Assembly (NCBI RefSeq): GCF_009827615.1
Contig: NZ_WTYU01000002.1
Coordinates: forward strand, 291,010-355,009
Direction of reading: 5' to 3'
Source of the DNA: Allopontixanthobacter confluentis
GTDB lineage: Bacteria > Pseudomonadota > Alphaproteobacteria > Sphingomonadales > Sphingomonadaceae
DNA length: 64,000 nucleotides
This document shows, piece by piece, positions 1 through 6,869 of the stretch. The stretch's first letter is position 1; the number at the start of each line of letters is the position of its first letter. The notes under the pieces are model-generated. The model ran no database searches. It was not told the origin of the DNA and saw only the letters and a program-made list of their open reading frames with translations. The translations under genes and the position numbers were made by a program.

Positions 1-498
1 GCCGATGATAACCAGCAGTTTGACCACGATGTATCCGGCATAGACCCAGCCAAGGCCCATGTAGATAAGCACGCCCGACAGCCAGATGCCCGGCATCATC
101 ATGTAATAGAACAGATTGTTCCGGTAAACGAGACGGATGCTCATATAGCGGGCGTTATGGTGCGCGCGGTGGAGATTGTAGAGCCAGGAGAAGCTGTGCG
201 AAGCACGGTGCCACCAATATTGGGTCATATCATCCAGCACGAGGAACAGGCCAATCGCGAGGAATACGTTGATCCCCGTCAGAGCATTTTTCCAGTCCGG
301 TGCGACAAAACTCATCAGCGCCGCCGATGCGAACAGCACGGCAGGCTGTGTGAGACCCAGCAGCACGAAAGTGCTGACAATTTCGACAATCCCATCATCG
401 CGCGTCTGCTCCGACTTGCGGAGCAGGTTTGACCGCCACAGTTCCAGCGCGGCAAAGCCAAGATAAATGGCCAGAATGGCAATGGTCGATGATGGCAT
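1..498 (-). CDS. Fatty acid hydroxylase / sterol desaturase family protein (C-terminal part outside window)
   Basis: The frame is open from an ATG at 498 to the window edge, giving the first 166 residues. Two metal-binding histidine boxes of the di-iron membrane hydroxylase superfamily are visible: HRASH at about 97-101 and HRAHH at about 110-114, preceded by hydrophobic helices at about 4-21, 40-62 and 76-92. The third box (HxxHH) would lie beyond the edge. Proteins of this family hydroxylate or desaturate lipids in the cytoplasmic membrane; the substrate cannot be read from sequence. It is divergent from the Crp-like gene at 605, with about 100 bases between them that must hold both promoters. 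A second, different member of the superfamily lies at 29280-30194. Confidence 0.8.
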   Translation of the reverse strand, partial: MPSSTIAILAIYLGFAALELWRSNLLRKSEQTRDDGIVEIVSTFVLLGLTQPAVLFASAALMSFVAPDWKNALTGINVFLAIGLFLVLDDMTQYWWHRASHSFSWLYNLHRAHHNARYMSIRLVYRNNLFYYMMMPGIWLSGVLIYMGLGWVYAGYIVVKLLVIIG

Positions 499-604
499 TG
501 CAGGTCCCCTCCCCTTGGCGTGCCGGAAAATGTCCGGCGGCTTGTGGCCCAACATCTCGGCCTTACTTGTCAGAGCATCACCTACCCTATAATCCGGCGG
601 GGAA

Positions 605-1285
605 ATGTCAGATAGTTTACATTCTTCACCGTCCGGGCGTTCCATGCTGGCGCCAACGCTGTTTGGCGAACTGGGCGCAGCAGCGCAGCACAGCCTGCGC
701 GAGGCCGCGCCAAGGCGGCAATTTGACGGCGGGGCCATCATCAGCCAGCGGGGCGGGACTTCCAACGGTTTCTGGCTGATTGAAAGCGGGCGCGTGACTG
801 TGGGCCAGTTTCAGGCGGACGGCAGTTTTAGGGCGCTGGCGGTCCTGGGCGCGGGCGATAGCTATGGCGAACTGGCACTGTTTTCCGGCCGGCGGCGCGT
901 GGTGGATGCCGTGGCGCGCGGCCCGGCCCAATTGCGCTGGATCGACGGAGCCCAATTCGAAGCGGCGCTGGCGGCGGACCCGCCGGCCATGCGGCGAATG
1001 CTGGGCGCCCTGTCAGAAGAATTGCAGGAAATGCTCGATATGCTGTCCGGCATCAGGCGCGGAACCGCAAGTGCGCGGATCGCGGCGGTGCTGGTCAACC
1101 TGGCTGGCAGGAGTGATGCCGCAATCGAGATCGGGCAGGCTGAACTGGCCGAACTGACAGGTGTAAGCCGGGTAACGGCAAACAAGGTTCTAGCATCACT
1201 GGAGAATTCCGGGCTCATCCAGCGCGGCTATGGCACCATTTTGGTGTCCGACCATGAAGGCCTGGCCCGCTTTTCCAGAACCTAG
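605..1285 (+). CDS. Crp/Fnr family transcriptional regulator
   Basis: 226 residues. An N-terminal cyclic-nucleotide-binding-like beta-roll (about 18-125) carries the usual GELALF segment at 89-94; a long dimerisation helix (about 127-150) follows, then a winged helix-turn-helix (about 175-212, recognition segment LAELTGVSRVTANKVL). There is no N-terminal cysteine cluster of the Fnr type, so an iron-sulfur sensor is unlikely; the ligand is unknown. The ATG at 605 follows a GGCGGGG stretch; an internal ATG at 644 is a possible alternative. Divergent from the hydroxylase gene at 498, which is therefore a plausible target (inference). Confidence 0.85.
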   Translation: MSDSLHSSPSGRSMLAPTLFGELGAAAQHSLREAAPRRQFDGGAIISQRGGTSNGFWLIESGRVTVGQFQADGSFRALAVLGAGDSYGELALFSGRRRVVDAVARGPAQLRWIDGAQFEAALAADPPAMRRMLGALSEELQEMLDMLSGIRRGTASARIAAVLVNLAGRSDAAIEIGQAELAELTGVSRVTANKVLASLENSGLIQRGYGTILVSDHEGLARFSRT

Positions 1286-1299
1286 GAAAGGTTCAGGCT

Positions 1300-1944
1300 T
1301 CAGGCCTCAGGTGCCGCCGCTACAGCGGCAGCCGCACATTTTTCCTGCGTGGCAGCATCGCCGCCTTCCAGCAGCGTAATGGCCAGAAATCCGGCGATCA
1401 CCAGAACGATGAAACCGGCAGTGACGAGGCCGAGATATTTGTCCACGAAACGCTTGATTGGCGCGCCGAACATCCGGAACAGCACGCCCACAATCATGAA
1501 ACTGATCGACCGGCTCACGATGCTGGCGAGGATGAAGGTCAGGAAATTCATCCCGATAAAGCCAGCCGTAATGGTCAGCAGCTTGAACGGAATGGGCGTC
1601 GCGCCCTTGATCATGATGATTTCGGCGCCGTATTCGCGCAGATAGCAGGCTGCCACGGGGAAGCTCTCGCTCATCCCCAGCCAGCCGAGCAATTGCGCGC
1701 CGACGGTATCATACAGCCCCCAGCCAATGGCATAGCCAAGCATCCCGCCGGCGACCGACGCGAATGTCGCCACTGCGGCGAAGCGGATCGCCTTTTTCGG
1801 TTCCGCCAGGCACATCAGACCCAAAAGCGGATGCGGGGGAATGGGAAAAAAGCTGGCTTCCATGAAACTGAACAGCGCCAGCCACCACACCGCATTAGGG
1901 TGAGCCGCCTTGTCCATCGTCCAGTCGTAAAGTCTGCGCAGCAA
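1300..1944 (-). CDS. DedA / SNARE-associated (VTT domain) membrane protein, YqaA-like
   Basis: 214 residues with several hydrophobic segments and the DedA-type motif FSFMEASFFPIPPHPLLGL near 26-44, plus a later glycine-rich re-entrant segment (IMIKGATPIPFKLLTITAGF). DedA proteins are inner-membrane proteins, some of which act in lipid-carrier recycling or membrane homeostasis; the role here is not known. The start is a TTG at 1944, chosen because an AGGAG lies 8 bases upstream and the resulting N terminus (MLRRLYDWT) resembles relatives; an ATG nine codons later is the alternative. Its C-terminal tail is alanine-rich. It ends 14 bases from the convergent Crp-like gene. Confidence 0.8.
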   Translation of the reverse strand: MLRRLYDWTMDKAAHPNAVWWLALFSFMEASFFPIPPHPLLGLMCLAEPKKAIRFAAVATFASVAGGMLGYAIGWGLYDTVGAQLLGWLGMSESFPVAACYLREYGAEIIMIKGATPIPFKLLTITAGFIGMNFLTFILASIVSRSISFMIVGVLFRMFGAPIKRFVDKYLGLVTAGFIVLVIAGFLAITLLEGGDAATQEKCAAAAVAAAPEA

Positions 1945-2039
1945 AGCCTTGGCTCCTGAAAATTATGCGCCGCGATTAGGGCAGGGCCATGCGGGCCGCA
2001 AGCATCCTTAACCGGAAAACCTTCTCAAGCACGTATTTT

Positions 2040-2058
2040 AATAACCTATCTGGTTATT
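2040..2058. promoter_or_regulatory. Operator-like dyad just upstream of a promoter
   Basis: Perfect inverted repeat AATAACC-TATCT-GGTTATT (2040-2046 and 2052-2058), ending 5 bases before a TTGACA hexamer. Symmetry and position are typical of a binding site for a dimeric regulator. Which protein binds is unknown. It lies outside the transposon, so it belongs to the host leader that originally faced the GTA cluster at 5040. Confidence 0.45.
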
Positions 2059-2063
2059 TTCTA

Positions 2064-2092
2064 TTGACATCGTCACGCTCTTTGGTTAGAGA
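2064..2092 (+). promoter_or_regulatory. Sigma-70-like promoter split from the GTA genes by the transposon
   Basis: TTGACA (2064-2069), a 17-base spacer, then TAGAGA (2087-2092). The -35 is perfect and the -10 weak. The last hexamer is part of the 8-base target duplication of the transposon, so the second copy of the -10 region (4960-4967) now stands before the GTA genes without this -35. Assignment as the former GTA promoter is inference from position and direction. Confidence 0.45.
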
Positions 2093-2094
2093 AA
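2087..2094 (+). repeat. Target site duplication, left copy (TAGAGAAA)
   Basis: TAGAGAAA occurs here and again at 4960-4967, immediately outside the two inverted repeats. Eight bases is the duplication length known for the IS1595 family, so this fixes the element borders. Confidence 0.92.
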
Positions 2095-2119
2095 GGCGAT
2101 TATGTACTTTACAAACCCA
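2095..2119 (+). repeat. Terminal inverted repeat, left
   Basis: Starts GGCGATTATGT and ends TTACAAACCCA; compared with the reverse complement of 4935-4959 only three central positions (2106-2108) differ. Confidence 0.9.
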
Positions 2120-2122
2120 GCC

Positions 2123-2148
2123 CCTTGACCTATACAGAATAGGCAAGG
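2123..2148 (+). promoter_or_regulatory. RNA hairpin covering the transposase ribosome binding site
   Basis: CCTTG (2123-2127), a bulged A, CCTAT (2129-2133), loop ACAGA, then ATAGGCAAGG (2139-2148). The 3' arm contains the AAGG of the Shine-Dalgarno AAGGAG (2145-2150), which serves the ATG at 2161 at a spacing of 10. In an mRNA starting upstream of the element, this hairpin would hide the ribosome binding site. Such limits on transposase translation are known in other insertion sequences; here the role is inferred. Confidence 0.5.
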
Positions 2149-2160
2149 AGCAAACTAACC

Positions 2161-3126
2161 ATGTCGGTACTATCTTCCCCTCATTTCCACGACGAAGCCA
2201 AGGCATTCGAATACCTTGAAAGCATCGTATGGGCTGGCGGAATTGTTTGCCCCAAGTGCGGCGTAACGGGTGGCCGCGTGTATGATCTGTCCGGTGTCCG
2301 TAGCAAGCCCTCCAAGAAGCATCCCGAAGGCAAGGTGCGCCACGGCCTCAAGAAGTGCGGCGAATGCCGCGCCCAGTTCACCGTCAAGGTTGGCACTGTG
2401 TTTGAACACGCCCGTCTTCCCCTGACCAAGATGCTACAGGCCGTTCACCTTATCGTATCCAGCAAGAAAGGCATCAGCGCCCACCAGCTGCACCGCGTTC
2501 TGGAAATCCAGTACAAGTCCGCTTGGTTCCTTTCGCACCGTATCCGCGAGGCAATGCGTTCCGGCGATCTGGCCCAGCCTTTCGGTAACGGCGGCGGCGC
2601 GGTTGAAGTTGATGAAACGTACATCGGCTTCAAGGCTGGCGTTCCTACCCGCCGTGGCACCGCTCACAAGCGCGCTGTAGTGGCCTTGGTTGACCGTGAA
2701 AGCGGCAAGAGCAAGTGGTTCCATGTTGCCAACGCTACGGCTTCTGAAATCCACCCTATCGTACTGGACAACATTCACCGCGAAGCCCGCCTTATGACGG
2801 ACGAAGCCAAAATGTACCGCAAGATCGGTCGCCGCTTTGCAGAGCATGGCACGACCATCCACGCTACCGGCAACTATGTCAGTAAGGTTGACCGCACCAT
2901 CCACACCAACACCGTTGAAGGCGCATTCTCGATATTCAAGCGCGGTATGCGCGGCGTGTACCAGCATTGCAGCGAGCATCACTTGCACCGCTATTTGGCA
3001 GAGTTCGAGTTCCGCTATAACACGCGCATTGCCAACGGCTTTGATGATAAGGCCCGTTCGGTTGAAGCGATGCGCGGTATCGTTGGCAAGCGCCTGACTT
3101 ATGAAGGGCCTAACGAAGTCCGCTAA
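2161..3126 (+). CDS. IS1595 family transposase (ISXO2-like)
   Basis: 321 residues. An N-terminal zinc-ribbon-like part with C30/C33 and C66/C69, then the ISXO2-like catalytic domain: D151 (VEVDETYIG), D214 (LMTDEAKMY) and the N250/E253 region (HTNTVEG), in line with the DD[N/E] arrangement of the family, and a C-terminal FKRGMRG...FRYN segment. It should cut and join the transposon ends. The ATG at 2161 is preceded by AAGGAG. Reading frame and catalytic residues are intact. The host promoter-like sequence at 2064-2092 points into it. Confidence 0.92.
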   Translation: MSVLSSPHFHDEAKAFEYLESIVWAGGIVCPKCGVTGGRVYDLSGVRSKPSKKHPEGKVRHGLKKCGECRAQFTVKVGTVFEHARLPLTKMLQAVHLIVSSKKGISAHQLHRVLEIQYKSAWFLSHRIREAMRSGDLAQPFGNGGGAVEVDETYIGFKAGVPTRRGTAHKRAVVALVDRESGKSKWFHVANATASEIHPIVLDNIHREARLMTDEAKMYRKIGRRFAEHGTTIHATGNYVSKVDRTIHTNTVEGAFSIFKRGMRGVYQHCSEHHLHRYLAEFEFRYNTRIANGFDDKARSVEAMRGIVGKRLTYEGPNEVR

Positions 3127-3225
3127 ACCGCCTGTGCAGCTTTGGCTTCCGGGCCTTAAGCCACGCAGGCCGAGGCGCTGGCGCTAAGTGATTCAAAATA
3201 CAAGATTATTAAACGACTGTTTTTC

Positions 3226-3331
3226 TTGCACGAATCACCGATTTGGTGTAAACAGAATGGGCTGGTTGCGACCCGTCGAATGATTGGGAGTGCACCTGCT
3301 TTCCAACGGCCTGGCGGAAACGTCAGGCCGT
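3226..3331 (+). ncRNA. Possible small RNA between transposase and DUF3800 genes
   Basis: TTGCAC (3226-3231), a 17-base spacer and TAAACA (3249-3254) would start a transcript near 3261 that could end at the hairpin 3306-3331, giving about 70 bases with no start codon or ribosome binding site. A short hairpin GGT-TGCG-ACC lies at 3264-3273. This is only a pattern reading; the sequence may be no more than a spacer with a terminator. Confidence 0.25.
3306..3331 (+). terminator. Hairpin terminator between convergent transposase and DUF3800 genes
   Basis: ACGGCCTGGCG (3306-3316), GAAA tetraloop, CGTCAGGCCGT (3321-3331): 11 pairs with one G-U, followed on the plus strand by TTATCC, so the U tract is weak. 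The 3' arm touches the stop codon of the DUF3800 gene on the other strand. Confidence 0.6.
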
Positions 3332-4150
3332 TTATCCTAGGCGCTTGATGCCATCTAATGTCTTCATGTCCACCTTCCGGTTCAATTTATCCTTTGGTAT
3401 CCAATTGAACAAATCGACCGCCGCCAAAGACTTCTCTTTGTCCGATAAACGGTCCATTTCTCCTCGCATTTTCATAAGAGTGGCATAAGCAACGATGTCT
3501 GCAATTTGGACAAAATGCGACTGCTTGGAGTCCTTAAAGTTTGCATCCTTAATTGTGCGGTCAAGTGGTACGTTTTTGGTTGATGCACCACTGGCCCAAT
3601 TGCCCTGCGATGATCCAGTAGGGAGGTGGACGCATGCCTTCCGATATAGGCGGCGATATTCGGCGTGGCCTTCGTCGAAAAATATTAAAGCAGCCAATCG
3701 TTCCGAGACGCACTTGCGCTGTATGCGCTGGAACATTGCGTAAAGCACAGCCTCTAGCCGGGTGTGCCCGTAGAGTTTGTAATCCCGCTCACAGGTTACC
3801 GAAAATATTGAATTGTTGGGCAGAAAATCAAGTGTATCTAGGGCAAAGCGGTATGCCTCAATAGCCTTGGAACCGTACAGCCGCCCCCTACCTCCATCAT
3901 AGCTATTGCGACCTGTCGCGAGCTTGGAGCCCTTTAGTTCCTTACCGACTGGAATGTTGTAATGGTCCTTCAATCCCTTCCGCCATTCTTTTGCCTTGGT
4001 ATGATAGTGATTCCAAAGAATTGGCACATCATCCGCAGTCGCGCCAAAAGTAGGCACAGCTACACAAGTCATGATATATGTCTTTTTATCGTCGGACTCA
4101 TCGGCGTAAAAAGTGTGAAGTCCGCAAGGAGGAAGTTTTTCTAATGGCAC
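3332..4150 (-). CDS. DUF3800 domain protein, transposon passenger
   Basis: 272 residues. The DUF3800 pattern is clear: TFYADESDD at 13-21, ELKGS at 71-75, IFFDEGHAEY at 157-166, and FVQIADIVAYA at 213-223. The acidic residues D17/E18, D159/E160 and D218 have the spacing of an RNase H-like nuclease fold, which is how the family is usually described; activity is not proven. The start is GTG at 4150, with no good ribosome binding site, and the gene overlaps the first 7 bases of the divergent 52-residue gene. The family is common on mobile elements and in defence islands. A role in protecting or regulating the transposon is possible but unproven. Confidence 0.75.
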   Translation of the reverse strand: MPLEKLPPCGLHTFYADESDDKKTYIMTCVAVPTFGATADDVPILWNHYHTKAKEWRKGLKDHYNIPVGKELKGSKLATGRNSYDGGRGRLYGSKAIEAYRFALDTLDFLPNNSIFSVTCERDYKLYGHTRLEAVLYAMFQRIQRKCVSERLAALIFFDEGHAEYRRLYRKACVHLPTGSSQGNWASGASTKNVPLDRTIKDANFKDSKQSHFVQIADIVAYATLMKMRGEMDRLSDKEKSLAAVDLFNWIPKDKLNRKVDMKTLDGIKRLG

Positions 4151-4302
4151 CCGACGCGAAAACCGAAAAATGCGAAAAGAGTCAACTTGATAAGTTCAAA
4201 GAGACGGCGCGCGAACTTGAATGCGACGACGACGAAAAGCGGTTTAAGGAGCGGCTAGGGAAGCTGGTTAAGAAGAAGCCCTCGGATGAGGAGCCGGTGT
4301 AA
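4144..4302 (+). CDS. 52-residue charged protein, transposon passenger
   Basis: Starts at the ATG at 4144, 11 bases after a strong AAGGAGG (4126-4132); longer frames lack such a site. The protein is almost entirely charged and helical (FKETARELECDDDEKRFKER at about 16-35), with lysine-rich ends and no membrane segment, so a small cytoplasmic binding protein is likely. Its 5' end overlaps the divergent DUF3800 gene by 7 bases and its 3' end overlaps the convergent membrane-protein gene by 35. Similar short proteins are, from memory, often found beside DUF3800 genes; no function is known to me. Confidence 0.65.
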   Translation: MAPDAKTEKCEKSQLDKFKETARELECDDDEKRFKERLGKLVKKKPSDEEPV

Positions 4303-4912
4303 GCCACACCAATCCGGGCAGTCTCTCATTGGCCCATTCATAGGCCTCTTCGGGAAAGAGAAGCGTAACTTGGTGAATTTTGCAGCGAATGAACTCGCAG
4401 TCCTGTAACACCAAGGTATTGATTGACGGGACTCCATCTTTAACCAGAATGGCACACACGCTGCTTAGCTCGCAGTTCCTAATTGCTCCTGCCCCATTGT
4501 GGCTGGCTAACATCACGACGTTGACTGGGCCGATAATCTCACACTCTACAAAGCGCTTCCCTTCTACCCGCTCGGTTATGGGTGAGGCCAAATCGGAAAA
4601 CTTAATTCTCTTCCTTGTGAATTCCTGGTCGACCGGATTTATCCGTTCCGGGCTCTGGAAAAACTGACGCTCGATAGAAGTCCGCACCAGCCTCTGCCTT
4701 GCGTGGGCAAAGCCGATCGCAAGCAAGACAAAGAGGCCAGCGCCCAGTGTGGCCGCAGTGACCCAGCCCAGCGGCCCAAAAGCGGCAATCGTCTCCGAAG
4801 CACTGGCCGCCCAACCCCACCCTACCGCGAATGCAGCACTACCCACGATTAAAGCCACCAGCGAAACGTGGGCCGATAGGTCGGTGAAGAACTTGTTGAA
4901 CTTTTGAAGCAT
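4268..4912 (-). CDS. Two-helix membrane protein with cysteine/isoleucine-rich C-terminal domain, transposon passenger
   Basis: 214 residues, ATG at 4912. Two hydrophobic helices lie at about 17-36 and 46-68, followed by a basic stretch (HARQRLVR) that should face the cytoplasm. The C-terminal domain (about 105-195) has short repeating stretches such as FVECEIIGP, IRNCELSSV and LQDCEFIRC, each with a small or cysteine residue in a fixed place, which suggests a right-handed beta-helix of the pentapeptide-repeat type. I do not recognise a named family. It is the last gene before the right end of the transposon. Confidence 0.6.
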   Translation of the reverse strand: MLQKFNKFFTDLSAHVSLVALIVGSAAFAVGWGWAASASETIAAFGPLGWVTAATLGAGLFVLLAIGFAHARQRLVRTSIERQFFQSPERINPVDQEFTRKRIKFSDLASPITERVEGKRFVECEIIGPVNVVMLASHNGAGAIRNCELSSVCAILVKDGVPSINTLVLQDCEFIRCKIHQVTLLFPEEAYEWANERLPGLVWLTPAPHPRASS

Positions 4913-4934
4913 AGCCCTTCATATCAAAACCCCG

Positions 4935-4959
4935 TGGGTTTGTAAGAGACATAATCGCC
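4935..4959 (-). repeat. Terminal inverted repeat, right
   Basis: Read on the minus strand it begins GGCGATTATGT and ends TTACAAACCCA, matching the left end at 22 of 25 positions. Confidence 0.9.
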
Positions 4960-4967
4960 TAGAGAAA
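4960..4967 (+). repeat. Target site duplication, right copy (TAGAGAAA)
   Basis: Identical to 2087-2094. Joining 2094 to 4968 recreates the ancestral leader, in which the first GTA gene starts 72 bases after the duplicated octamer. Confidence 0.92.
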
Positions 4968-5039
4968 CGGAACATCGCGATAGACCGAGTCGGGAATGAC
5001 CGGTTCTTCAGCGTTCCACAACAGCACGGACATCCGACT

Positions 5040-5531
5040 ATGGCGAAACAAACGCCCGGCGACGCAGCGCGTGGCCGGACCATTCACGTATGGCGAGACG
5101 CGTTTCTTGCAGCGCTGGCTGAAAGTTCGAATGTCTCGGCCGCCGCCCGCAAGGCCGGTGTGCCCACCAGCACGGTCTATTCCGCCCGCCGCGAAGATGC
5201 AGCCTTCGCCAATCTGTGGTTCGAGGCATTGTGCGAAGGGTATGACAATCTGGAAATGGATTTGCTGCGCCGGCTGCGCGTGGGCGAACTGGATGGCGGC
5301 AAGGCCAAGGCACGGCGCAAATTTGACAATGCCATCGCGTTCCGCCTGCTGACCACGCATCGTGAAGCTGTCAGTCGGCAAAAGGCATTGCGGGCAGATG
5401 ATGATGAAGATGCCATTCTGGCATCGATCAATGCCAAGCTGGATGCCATGCGGGCCCGCGAAAAGGCAGCCACGGCCCTGGCAGCGGAAAACGGCGTTTA
5501 CAGCGTGAACGACGCCGATGCCGCAGGTTAA
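5040..5531 (+). CDS. GTA small terminase-like protein (g1)
   Basis: 163 residues. A helix-turn-helix (about 31-52, SAAARKAGVPTSTVYSARR) is followed by a long charged helical part, as expected for the DNA-recognising small terminase subunit that feeds DNA to the large subunit. In known GTAs this subunit has relaxed specificity, giving random packaging. The ATG at 5040 has only a weak upstream site (ACGGA). The gene overlaps g2 by 14 bases. Its leader was interrupted by the transposon that ends at 4959. Confidence 0.8.
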   Translation: MAKQTPGDAARGRTIHVWRDAFLAALAESSNVSAAARKAGVPTSTVYSARREDAAFANLWFEALCEGYDNLEMDLLRRLRVGELDGGKAKARRKFDNAIAFRLLTTHREAVSRQKALRADDDEDAILASINAKLDAMRAREKAATALAAENGVYSVNDADAAG

Positions 5532-6849
5532 CCGCTTGCGGCTGCTGCTGTCGCTGGATGATGATGACCGCAAGGCTTTCCTTGGCTGCCTGTCGCCGAG
5601 CGAGGCTGAGGAATTGCGCTTTCACTGGCGGCTGTGGGCGCGCGCTGAACAATTGCCCCCGCCCGGCGACTGGCAGACCTGGCTGGTATGTGCCGGGCGG
5701 GGTTTCGGCAAAACCCGGGCTGGCTCTGAATGGGTGCGCCTGCAGGCAAAACGTAATCCCGATGCGCGCATTGCGCTGGTGGGCAGTTCAATTTCGGAAG
5801 TGCGGGCCGTGATGGTGGAAGGGGAAAGCGGTATTCTGGCCACTTCCCCGCCCCGGAGGATGCCCGTTTTCGAACCGTCGTTGAAACGGATCAGCTGGCC
5901 CAATGGGGCGCAGGCGCAGCTGTATTCTGCCGCGGAACCCGAAGGGCTGCGCGGGCCGCAGCACAGCCACGCATGGTGCGATGAAATTGCCAAATGGGAC
6001 ATTGCCGGCGGGCGCGGCATCCGCAGCTGGGACAATCTGATGATGGGTTTGCGGCTGGGGGAAACTCCGCAAGTCATGGCCACCACCACGCCGCGCGCCG
6101 TGCCGTTGATGCGCCGATTGCTGGACGAAGCGGCAGATGGCGGCGTGAAGATCACCCGCGGGTCAACCTATGACAATGCCGCCAATCTGCCGGAACGTTT
6201 CGTCAAGGAAATCCGCCGGGCCTATGGCAGCACTGCCCTTGGCCGGCAGGAACTGGACGGCGAGATGATTGCCGAAGTGGAAGGCGCGTTGTGGAGCAGG
6301 CACATGCTGGAACGGTGCCGCGCCGCAGGAACGGTGGAAGCATTGGCGCGCGTGGTAGTGGGGGTTGACCCGCCCGCCAGCGCGCGCGGCGACGAATGCG
6401 GCATCATCGTAGCGGGCATTACCGAAACGGGCATGGGTGTTGTGCTGGCCGATTGCACGGTGGCACGCCCCACGCCGGAACGCTGGGCCCGCGCCGTGGC
6501 AGAAGCGGCCCGCGCATGGTCGGCTGACCGGGTCATTGCCGAAGCCAATCAGGGCGGCGAGATGGTCGGCAGTGTGTTGCGCGCCGCAGACATCACCCTG
6601 CCGCTGAAACTGGTCCATGCCAGCCGCGGCAAAGTGGCGCGGGCCGAGCCTGTGGCAGCATTATACGAAGCTGGCCGGATGCGGCACGCAGGAATGTTCG
6701 CCAAGCTGGAAGACCAGCTGTGCGGGCTGATGGCGGGTGGCAGTTACGAAGGCCCGGGCCGCAGCCCGGACCGTGCTGATGCGCTGGTGTGGGCCGCCCA
6801 TGAATTGATGCTGGGACGGCAATTTGCCCCCCGTGTCACCCAGATATAA
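5518..6849 (+). CDS. GTA large terminase (g2)
   Basis: 443 residues. N-terminal packaging ATPase with a Walker A-type CAGRGFGKTRAG at about 58-69 and a Walker B/catalytic segment around AWCDEIAKW at about 152-160; C-terminal RNase H-like nuclease with the acidic segments VVGVDPPAS (near 283) and DRADALVWA (near 425). It should drive DNA into proheads and cut it into headfuls. Both catalytic centres look complete. It starts inside the end of g1, suggesting translational coupling. Confidence 0.92.
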   Translation: MPQVNRLRLLLSLDDDDRKAFLGCLSPSEAEELRFHWRLWARAEQLPPPGDWQTWLVCAGRGFGKTRAGSEWVRLQAKRNPDARIALVGSSISEVRAVMVEGESGILATSPPRRMPVFEPSLKRISWPNGAQAQLYSAAEPEGLRGPQHSHAWCDEIAKWDIAGGRGIRSWDNLMMGLRLGETPQVMATTTPRAVPLMRRLLDEAADGGVKITRGSTYDNAANLPERFVKEIRRAYGSTALGRQELDGEMIAEVEGALWSRHMLERCRAAGTVEALARVVVGVDPPASARGDECGIIVAGITETGMGVVLADCTVARPTPERWARAVAEAARAWSADRVIAEANQGGEMVGSVLRAADITLPLKLVHASRGKVARAEPVAALYEAGRMRHAGMFAKLEDQLCGLMAGGSYEGPGRSPDRADALVWAAHELMLGRQFAPRVTQI

Positions 6850-6869
6850 CCTTAACGAAAGGCACTTTA

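Larger units (their letters stand above)
2095..4959 (+). mobile_element. IS1595-family (ISXO2-like) transposon with passenger genes, 2865 bp
   Basis: Bounded by imperfect terminal inverted repeats (2095-2119 and 4935-4959; 22 of 25 positions match, both outer ends reading GGCGATTATGT inward) and flanked by identical 8-base duplications. Contents: a transposase (2161-3126), a terminator-like hairpin (3306-3331), a DUF3800 gene (3332-4150, minus), a 52-residue protein (4144-4302) and a two-helix membrane protein (4268-4912, minus). The passenger part has lower GC than the flanking DNA by eye. Some IS1595 subgroups are known to carry passenger genes. The transposase frame is intact, so the element may still be mobile. 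Confidence 0.92.

Noticed and set aside
2123..2133. TTGACC as a -35 of the transposase
   Set aside because: It is only about 35 bases before the ATG, with no -10 at the right spacing; it is better read as one arm of the hairpin.
3255..3331. tRNA-like sequence near the transposase end
   Set aside because: No cloverleaf, no T-arm consensus and no CCA; only a terminator hairpin is supported.
4078..4143. Upstream extension of the 52-residue transposon gene
   Set aside because: The AAGGAGG at 4126-4132 points to the ATG at 4144, and the extension overlaps the DUF3800 coding sequence with no gain in pattern.
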